This document shows positions 58,253 to 64,000 of a stretch of DNA of 64,000 nucleotides, one piece after another. How positions within the stretch are numbered: position 1 is the stretch's first letter; each line of letters begins with the position of its first letter. A program made the position numbers and the translations under genes. The stretch comes from an uncultured Porphyromonadaceae bacterium (GTDB lineage: Bacteria; Bacteroidota; Bacteroidia; Bacteroidales; Muribaculaceae): contig CAMNRO010000007.1 of the NCBI GenBank assembly GCA_946553045.1, positions 1-64,000 of the forward strand. Reading direction: 5' to 3'. Under the pieces are notes generated by a model. The model saw only the letters and a list, made by a program, of their open reading frames with translations. It made no database searches and was not told the DNA's origin.

Positions 58253-59160
58253 TTTCGTTCCTCCTTTTTTTCGGTGTCTTCATATTTGAAATCGGCCTCC
58301 ATGAGGTCTGTTCCCCAGGGTATGAGGTCTCTGTCGAACCAGCCGGTGCGTTCGTTTTCTTCGGCATCGGTGTGGTATTTGCGCAAGCCCCGGTATCCGG
58401 CTTCGACATTATAGACCAGTCGGAAGTTGTCGGCCGGCCGGATATTCACTTTCCTGTGTTTCCGTTTATAGGGAGGAAGCATGATTACCACCTTGAAACC
58501 TGCATTTTCCTTGCATATGTCGCTGTAGGAAGCGAAAACCCCTACACTTGCATGTCTGAAATGTCTGAAAGCCTCGAATTCAGCACCATAATCGCCAAAA
58601 AGATAGCGGCCTCCGCGTAGGGAGAATTGGGTGTTCCACCGCGATAGATAGAATTCAGGACCGGCCATGAAAGTGACCTTTTTCATGGTGCTCATATCCC
58701 AGCCCGACGCCATCGAGAGGTAGCCGGTGACGCCTATTTCGGCAGTAGCGGCAAGCCACGGATTGATGACATACATGTTTTTGATATCTATGCCGTAGCT
58801 TTCGGCAGTAAAGATGCCTCCGCTCACTTTCATTTTCCAGCGATTGCTCACGGCGAACTGCCGCGATAACGACGCAACTCTTATTCTGACATTCTTATAA
58901 TAGTCGCCATACTGGTTGATGACAGGCACATAGAGCTGGGCGCATATATCCCATCGGCGCGCCGGCTTCCACCGCACTCCGGGAGTGAGGTTCACGAGGA
59001 CGTCGTAGACACGGTTATTCCAGTATATATCTCTGAAATTGAAATCGACACCCATGAAAATATCGACGCTTCCGCCAGCGATTTTGTCTTTGGCGGAAAC
59101 ATCTGCTGAAAGCAGGGATGCTGTCATAGACAGAATCATTGACACAATCAAGCGTTTCAT
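58249..59160 (-). CDS. YjbH-associated outer-membrane protein (first of a pair)
   Basis: 303 residues with a signal peptide (about 1-23). Predicted beta-rich with many aromatic-ended strands (GGRYLFGDYGAEFEAFRHF). VVIMLPPYKRKHRKVNIRPA, followed by NFRLVYNVEAGYRG, is the pattern seen in the second class of YjbH-type proteins that pair with the YjbH domain protein. After about residue 270 it has a charged tail, ending KKEERK. Probably an outer-membrane beta-barrel or barrel partner in surface polysaccharide handling. First gene of the operon. Confidence 0.68.
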   Translation of the reverse strand: MKRLIVSMILSMTASLLSADVSAKDKIAGGSVDIFMGVDFNFRDIYWNNRVYDVLVNLTPGVRWKPARRWDICAQLYVPVINQYGDYYKNVRIRVASLSRQFAVSNRWKMKVSGGIFTAESYGIDIKNMYVINPWLAATAEIGVTGYLSMASGWDMSTMKKVTFMAGPEFYLSRWNTQFSLRGGRYLFGDYGAEFEAFRHFRHASVGVFASYSDICKENAGFKVVIMLPPYKRKHRKVNIRPADNFRLVYNVEAGYRGLRKYHTDAEENERTGWFDRDLIPWGTDLMEADFKYEDTEKKEERK

Positions 59161-59288
59161 TTATAGAATGTCTGCATTAAGATATTGTACCTTGAATTAG
59201 GACAGCTTTTAATATAATCGACACAGGCCTGAACGTGGCAAGGCCTGGCACATACTACCGTATCTTATGTGTGAGCGCAATTTTTTTG

Positions 59289-59296
59289 CAAAATTA
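59289..59296 (-). promoter_or_regulatory. -7 box of the YjbH operon
   Basis: Minus-strand TAATTTTG; a TTG about 20 nt further upstream may be the -33. The leader of about 120 nt contains the inverted repeat CAGGCCT/AGGCCTG near 59224-59247. Confidence 0.5.
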
Positions 59297-59382
59297 TATA
59301 AAAAACTACCCCCGCCGACAATATGTATATTGCCAAAATGCAACACAAATGCGCTATAAATAAACCATATAATTAGGTAATA

Positions 59383-59418
59383 AAAAACGGCACGACCGAA
59401 GATGGCCGTGCCGTTTTT
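59383..59418 (-). terminator. terminator of the arabinan-degradation genes
   Basis: AAAAACGGCACG (59383-59394) pairs with CGTGCCGTTTTT (59407-59418), 12-nt loop; T run on the minus strand. It lies 18 bp past the GH51 stop. Confidence 0.9.
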
Positions 59419-59436
59419 GGAGAATTAAGTTTATTA

Positions 59437-60975
59437 TTATTCGAGGGTGAGGGTGACTATTGATTTTGCGGGGAGGGAAAGCGAGAGTGTGCCTTTGGCA
59501 ACTTTGGCGCCTTTAAAGGGCTTGAGTGTCACTTTCTCGGCCTCGCCGAAGTTGTTGTAATCGCGAATGTCGTTGGCTGTAAGGACTTCGGCATTGGCAA
59601 TCTTGCGGGCTTTGAGGCTTTCGAGGGGAATGTTGATGTCGAAATTCTCGACAAGGTCGGTGTTGGTGAGCGATATTGTCACTTTGCCGTCCTTTTCAGA
59701 CGCTGTAGCGCTGATGACTGGCACGAAGCGGTTGTCGCGCACTTTGCGTGCCGGAGTGTCGATATCGAGAGGAATGTATGTGGCGTCCTGGTGAGGGACA
59801 TACATTTTGAATACGTAGTAGGTCGGGGTGAGCACCATCTGGTCGTCCTTGGTGAGCACCATGGCCTGGAGCACGTTGGCAATCTGAGCGATATTTGTCA
59901 TCTTCACGCGGTCGGTAAGGCCGTGGAAGATGTTGAGCGACAGAGCCGCTACCATGGCGTCGCGCATGGTATTCTGCTGGTAGAGGTGACCCTTGATTGT
60001 GCCGGGTTCCTCATCCCACCATGTGCCCCATTCGTCGACCATCAGGCCTACGCGCTTTTTGGGATCGTATTTGTCCATGATTGCCATGTGCTTTTCCACA
60101 ACCGGGCCTATTTCGAGGCACTTGCCGAGAGTCCAGTAATAGTCTTCGTCGGTGTAGTCGGTGGCAGAGCCTTTCGAGCCTGTCCAGCCGGGCACGGTGT
60201 AATAGTGGAGCGATATGCCGTTCATGTGACCTCCGGCTTTCTTCATCATCACTTCGGTCCAATTATAGTCGTAGTCGCTGGCGCCGGAAGCGATTTTGTA
60301 GAGTCGGTTTTTGCCGAAGTTGCGGCAGTATGTCTGATACCGGCGATACACGTCGGCATAATATTCGGGTGTGAACGAGCCGCCGCAACCCCAGCTTTCG
60401 TTGCCTACTCCGAGGTATTTGAGGTGCCACGGTTTCTCGCGGCCGTTGAGCTTGCGGAGCTGTGCCTGCGGGCCGTCTTCGGCGGTGATATATTCTACCC
60501 ATTCGGCGAGTTCTTCTACGGTGCCGCTGCCTACATTGCCGCTCAGATAGGGCTCGATGTCGAGGAGCTCGCATAGGTTGAAGAATTCGTGGGTGCCGAA
60601 GCTGTTGTCTTCGACAGTACCACCCCAGTTGTTGTTTACCATTCGCGGACGGTTTTCGCGGGGGCCGATGCCGTCGGTCCAGTGGTATTCGTCGGCGAAA
60701 CAGCCGCCGGGCCAGCGGAGTACGGGGATATGCAGTTCGCGGAATGCACCGAGCACATCGTTACGGTAGCCCTGGGTGTTGGGTATCGACGAATCTTCGC
60801 CTACCCATATGCCTCCGTAGATGCATGTGCCGAGGTGTTCGGCAAACTGGCCGTAGATTTCCTTGTTGATTTTAGGGGCTGTCGCTGTGGGCTTCGGCTC
60901 GATTGTCACGGTCTGGGCTGCGAAAGCCGAGGCTGTGCCGAGCAGCGCGGCGATAGTCAGATTTATAAGTTTCAT
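59437..60975 (-). CDS. GH51 alpha-L-arabinofuranosidase (short form)
   Basis: 512 residues with a signal peptide (about 1-19, ending AFAAQ). Catalytic (beta/alpha)8 barrel then a beta-sandwich. Substrate-pocket motifs are [18 protein letters not shown] and [16 protein letters not shown]. The acid/base Glu is in [11 protein letters not shown] and the nucleophile Glu in [14 protein letters not shown]. This closely follows exo-acting GH51 arabinofuranosidases that trim arabinan or arabino-oligosaccharides. It is 9 bp downstream of a second, larger GH51, and the two share a terminator. Confidence 0.94.
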   Translation of the reverse strand: MKLINLTIAALLGTASAFAAQTVTIEPKPTATAPKINKEIYGQFAEHLGTCIYGGIWVGEDSSIPNTQGYRNDVLGAFRELHIPVLRWPGGCFADEYHWTDGIGPRENRPRMVNNNWGGTVEDNSFGTHEFFNLCELLDIEPYLSGNVGSGTVEELAEWVEYITAEDGPQAQLRKLNGREKPWHLKYLGVGNESWGCGGSFTPEYYADVYRRYQTYCRNFGKNRLYKIASGASDYDYNWTEVMMKKAGGHMNGISLHYYTVPGWTGSKGSATDYTDEDYYWTLGKCLEIGPVVEKHMAIMDKYDPKKRVGLMVDEWGTWWDEEPGTIKGHLYQQNTMRDAMVAALSLNIFHGLTDRVKMTNIAQIANVLQAMVLTKDDQMVLTPTYYVFKMYVPHQDATYIPLDIDTPARKVRDNRFVPVISATASEKDGKVTISLTNTDLVENFDINIPLESLKARKIANAEVLTANDIRDYNNFGEAEKVTLKPFKGAKVAKGTLSLSLPAKSIVTLTLE

Positions 60976-60984
60976 AGAAGTAGA

Positions 60985-62994
60985 TTATTCTGCTTTTTTG
61001 AATTTGAAGACATAGAATGTGTTGGGCTCAAGCGACGCATTGTATGTATATGCGTTTTTCACTTTGGCGCCGAGGCTTGCCGGGTCGATTTCTTTTGTGA
61101 GCGGCATGATGAGACCGGGATTCTCGAGAGAGTTTTCTGCATCGGGGTCGGCCGAAGAAAGTGTGGTGACAGTCAGTGAATTGATTGTCTCTTTCTTTTT
61201 GAGGCCGGCGAGCTTGATTTCGAACGGCTGCACGGTAGAAGAGGTGTTGGCAACCTTGACGATGTATTCGCCGGTGTTCTTGTCTACGACAGCGCTGGCG
61301 AAGAGACCGTTCTGGTCTTCGTTGCCGGCGGCGGGCTTGCCGTTGAGGTTTGTGGGAAGCACATTCGTGCCTTTGTTGAGGCTATAGAGCTGCTGCACGT
61401 AGTAGCTTGATGTGGGGAACGATTCGCTGTTGTCGAACCAGATCATGTCGGGGCGCCACTGCCAGCCTTCGACATGGGCGAAGAGGGGAGCGTAGGTTGC
61501 CATGTGGACGATGTCGGCGTTGCGTTCGAGGCCTGTCATGAAAGCGGCTTCGAGGAGGGCGGTGTTGAAGTGGTTCCACTTCTTGCCCTTGCCGTGGCAT
61601 GCATACTCGCCGGCGAATACTTTCGGGCCCTTGCGGTCGTAGTTGTCATAGCGGTTGCCCTGGGCAAGGAACCATTTTTCGGGGCGGTAGAAGTGCTCGT
61701 CGACGAGGTCGGCACCGAGTTTCTTCATTTCGGGCCAGAGATAGTCGAACTGTTCGCCTTCGGAGTCGGGACCGGACGAACCGACAATCTTGATGTCGGG
61801 ATATGCCTTGCGGATAGCTTTTACGAAGGGTTCGAGGTGTTCGGGATATTCGGGACCCCACTGTTCGTTGCCGATGGCGATGAATTTGAGGTTGAAGGGA
61901 GCGGCATGACCCATTTCTGCACGGAGGGCGCCCCACTTGGTGTCGGTGCCCCCATTGGCGAATTCGATGAGGTCGAGGGCATCCTGGATATAGGGCTGGA
62001 GCTCGTTTACAGGCACGTGGGCGCTTTCTTCATGGTTCTGGAACTGGCATACGAGGCCTACGCTGAGCACGGGCAGAGGCTCGGCTCCGATTTCCTCTGA
62101 GAGGAGGAAGTATTCGTAGAATCCGAGGCCGCCGGACTGGTAGTAGTCAGGATAGAAGCGATGAGGGAAGGTGTAGTGCCAGCGGTTTTCGTTGACAGGG
62201 CGGTTTTCAACCGGGCCGACAGTGTTTTTCCACTGGTAGCGAGTGTCGAGGTCGGTGCCTTCGACAATGCAGCCGCCGGGGAAGCGGAAGATGCCGGGTT
62301 TGAGGTCGGCGAGTTTCTGGGCGAGGTCGACGCGGAGGCCGTTTTTATGACCCTGCCATGTCTTTTCGGGGAAAAGCGATATGTGCTCGAGGTCTACGGG
62401 AGTAGTATCGGGTTTTACGAGGAAGATGCGGAGTTTGCCCTTGCTGCAGTCCTTGTCGGGGGTAAGGGTTACCTCATATTTCTTCCATTCCTTAGAATCG
62501 ATGGTTATTTCTTTTTTTGCGTCTACCTGCGAGTTTTTCATTGACGCGGGATTTTCGAGTTCCACGCGGATTTTGGCAGCTTTGCCCTGAGGTGAGCGCG
62601 CCCATACGGAGAAGCGGTAATTCTCGCCTTTCTTGTATGTTACGCCGAAGAAACCCTCGTTTTCGAGGCCTGTGTGCTTGTCGTTGTGTCCGGCAGAAGC
62701 GAGGCGCACATAGTGGGGATTTCGTTCGAATGGGCCGTCGTTCTGCAGTTTTACATCGCCGTAGGTTACCCATGCAGCGAAGTTCTGGGGGAATTCGAAC
62801 GAGCGGTTCTTTATCATTTCGGCATAAAGGCCACCGTCTGCGGCATAGTTGATGTCTTCGAAGAAGAGGCCGTACATTGTCGGCTGAATCGGTGCTCCGG
62901 GCTTGTCTGTCTGGACTGTGAACACGTTGTTCGCTGCAAGCGACAGTGCGGTCGAGAGTCCGAGCGACAGGAGCAGGCTTGATTTGTGGGTCAT
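60985..62994 (-). CDS. GH51 alpha-L-arabinofuranosidase with N-terminal CBM-like domain
   Basis: 669 residues with a signal peptide (about 1-21). MYGLFFEDINYAADGGLYAEM opens the catalytic fold. An inserted carbohydrate-binding, CBM4/9-like beta-sandwich (about 60-210: YRFSVWARSPQGKAAKIRVE) precedes the barrel. FRFPGGCIVEGTDLD, the acid/base in AIGNEQWGPEYPEH and the nucleophile in KVFAGEYACHGKGK are present. It represents a different GH51 subgroup from its neighbour, so the pair likely removes differently linked arabinose side chains. Cotranscribed with GH43 upstream and GH51 downstream. Confidence 0.93.
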   Translation of the reverse strand: MTHKSSLLLSLGLSTALSLAANNVFTVQTDKPGAPIQPTMYGLFFEDINYAADGGLYAEMIKNRSFEFPQNFAAWVTYGDVKLQNDGPFERNPHYVRLASAGHNDKHTGLENEGFFGVTYKKGENYRFSVWARSPQGKAAKIRVELENPASMKNSQVDAKKEITIDSKEWKKYEVTLTPDKDCSKGKLRIFLVKPDTTPVDLEHISLFPEKTWQGHKNGLRVDLAQKLADLKPGIFRFPGGCIVEGTDLDTRYQWKNTVGPVENRPVNENRWHYTFPHRFYPDYYQSGGLGFYEYFLLSEEIGAEPLPVLSVGLVCQFQNHEESAHVPVNELQPYIQDALDLIEFANGGTDTKWGALRAEMGHAAPFNLKFIAIGNEQWGPEYPEHLEPFVKAIRKAYPDIKIVGSSGPDSEGEQFDYLWPEMKKLGADLVDEHFYRPEKWFLAQGNRYDNYDRKGPKVFAGEYACHGKGKKWNHFNTALLEAAFMTGLERNADIVHMATYAPLFAHVEGWQWRPDMIWFDNSESFPTSSYYVQQLYSLNKGTNVLPTNLNGKPAAGNEDQNGLFASAVVDKNTGEYIVKVANTSSTVQPFEIKLAGLKKKETINSLTVTTLSSADPDAENSLENPGLIMPLTKEIDPASLGAKVKNAYTYNASLEPNTFYVFKFKKAE

Positions 62995-63040
62995 GATATG
63001 GTTATTTGGGTTATATATGTTTGGCTGTATTAAGTCGGTT

Positions 63041-64000
63041 TTATTTCACACGCTTGCCCCATATGGCTCTGCCGGAACGGTCGAGGCCGGAGAGCAGGGC
63101 GGTGTCGTGTTCGCGTTCCCAGTCGTGACCGGCAAAGACGGCAATATTGTCTATGCGGTCGTCGCCGAAAGCTATCGAAAGGGTCTGTTTTCCGCTGTCG
63201 AAGTGCCATGAGCCGTCGCCGGGTTCGATTTTGCCGTCGGGGCAAAGTCTGAATCGCTGCGAGTCGTTGCCGTCGCCATTGAGCAGCTCGCTTTTACACT
63301 GAAGAGCGAGGCTGCTGTCGCCGCGGTCGGCGCGGGGCTCGAACAGGCGCATGATTTCCCATTCGCCTTCGAGGTCTGCCGGTTTGAAAAAACGGTCGCT
63401 GACAGCAGCGTAGCGTTCAGGCGATACCATAGGCCAGCCGTCGGGTGTGAAGAACATGCGGCGCACGTGGAGCACCATCATGTCGGGTTCGGAGGCAAGG
63501 CGCCCCTGGTGTGCCATATAGAAATTGCCGTCGGCGTCGGCAAATACGCCGCAGTGGGCTGTTCCGACCCAGCCGCAATGCCCTTCGAAGCGATATGGCG
63601 CCGTGAGCATTGGGAAATTTTCGGTGGAATCGGCAAGCTGGCGTCCGTGCATGTCGGTGAATGGCCCTTCGGCGGAGCGGGAACGGCCTACACGCACGTT
63701 GTAGGTTGTCATCAGCGGGTCGTAGGAGCTGAAGAGATAATAGTAGTTGTTGTCGGGATTATATATGATTTCCGGCGCTTCGATATTGTCGTGTCTGTAG
63801 TTGGCACGGCTTGCAGTCTTTGTGCCGAGGTCGCCTTCGACCAATGGAAAACCGGTGGCCGGATTCAGCTCCAGACAGCTCAGTCCGCCGAAATATGAAC
63901 CGTAGTGCATGAAGCGGCGTCCGTCGGCAGTTGTGATTACCGATGGGTCGATGGCATTCGTCGGTGAGTCGATGTCGGTCTTTACGGCTGCGCCGACGTG
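63041..64000 (-). CDS. GH43 endo-arabinanase-type glycoside hydrolase (5' end beyond window)
   Basis: Partial: 319 codons are visible and the N-terminus lies past the right edge. Reading from the edge, the frame continues through NAIDPSVITTADG then RRFMHYGSYFGGL, the inner part of the GH43 five-bladed propeller (as in arabinan endo-1,5-alpha-L-arabinosidases). IEAPEIIYNPDNNYYYLFSSYD contributes the catalytic Glu. GHCGWVGTAHCGVFADADG follows. The C-terminal beta-rich domain (GEWEIMRLFEPRADRGDSSL onward) is the extension common in this GH43 group. It would cut arabinan into oligosaccharides for the two GH51 enzymes. Confidence 0.88.
   Translation of the reverse strand, partial: HVGAAVKTDIDSPTNAIDPSVITTADGRRFMHYGSYFGGLSCLELNPATGFPLVEGDLGTKTASRANYRHDNIEAPEIIYNPDNNYYYLFSSYDPLMTTYNVRVGRSRSAEGPFTDMHGRQLADSTENFPMLTAPYRFEGHCGWVGTAHCGVFADADGNFYMAHQGRLASEPDMMVLHVRRMFFTPDGWPMVSPERYAAVSDRFFKPADLEGEWEIMRLFEPRADRGDSSLALQCKSELLNGDGNDSQRFRLCPDGKIEPGDGSWHFDSGKQTLSIAFGDDRIDNIAVFAGHDWEREHDTALLSGLDRSGRAIWGKRVK

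Noticed and set aside
59437-64000. Complete arabinan utilisation locus
   Set aside because: Only hydrolases are visible; any SusC/SusD, regulator and the promoter would lie beyond the right edge, so the claim is limited to a hydrolase cluster.

Overview
The window is a chromosomal segment of a gut-type Bacteroidota, most likely order Bacteroidales and plausibly Muribaculaceae. The evidence is indirect: there are no Shine-Dalgarno sequences ahead of starts. Many intergenic gaps carry the Bacteroidota promoter pattern (-33 TTTG, about 20 nt, -7 TAnnTTTG). Family content is typical of the phylum: DUF4493/PCMD surface lipoproteins, DUF4835, DUF3098, YjbH-type outer-membrane proteins, GH97, GH51 and GH43 enzymes, and an ftsX-DUF3098-uppP-truB-queA block. 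Coding DNA is moderately GC-rich and intergenic DNA is AT-rich. I recognise no rRNA, tRNA, CRISPR array, integrase or transposase.

Layout. 1-13984: a GlpR-like DeoR regulator diverges from a secreted esterase. Next comes a tight operon, glpA-glpB-glpC-GH97-glpT-HAD phosphatase-GH36, and then a secreted EEP-family phosphodiesterase/nuclease. This combines anaerobic glycerol-3-phosphate respiration, G3P import and two periplasmic alpha-glycosidases, with no glycerol kinase in view. 14070-20405: miaB, a small membrane protein, a succinate/acetate CoA-transferase, a DUF389 membrane protein and an NhaC antiporter. 20406-21008 is the only gap over 300 bp; it holds a good promoter and a 341-bp palindromic element. 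21009-27021: three consecutive DUF4493-type lipoproteins, two with a C-terminal PCMD domain, ending at a perfect 17-bp terminator stem.

27196-41955 is mostly housekeeping: dnaN, a DnaQ-like exonuclease, coaBC, a DUF4835 protein, recN, an rRNA methyltransferase, an ABC-F protein, an M13 peptidase, a lipoprotein, pepT, miaA and nadC. 42032-52201: an aquaporin diverging from an unknown membrane protein, then dedA, rpe, ftsK, lolA, trxB, ybaK, aroC and a YhcC-type radical SAM protein. 52252-56083 (minus): queA, truB, uppP, DUF3098 and ftsX. 56243-59160 (minus): a YjbH-like pair with a lipoprotein. 59437 to the right edge (minus): an arabinan set of two GH51 enzymes and a GH43 enzyme cut by the window edge.

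Points beyond routine annotation: the G3P/alpha-glycosidase operon, which could be a glycosylated glycerol-phosphate (for example lipoteichoic acid) scavenging locus; the palindromic element inside the putative leader of the lipoprotein operon, with a related motif in the aquaporin leader; and a recurring class of intergenic DNA with a strict 7-bp period that places stop codons in every frame.
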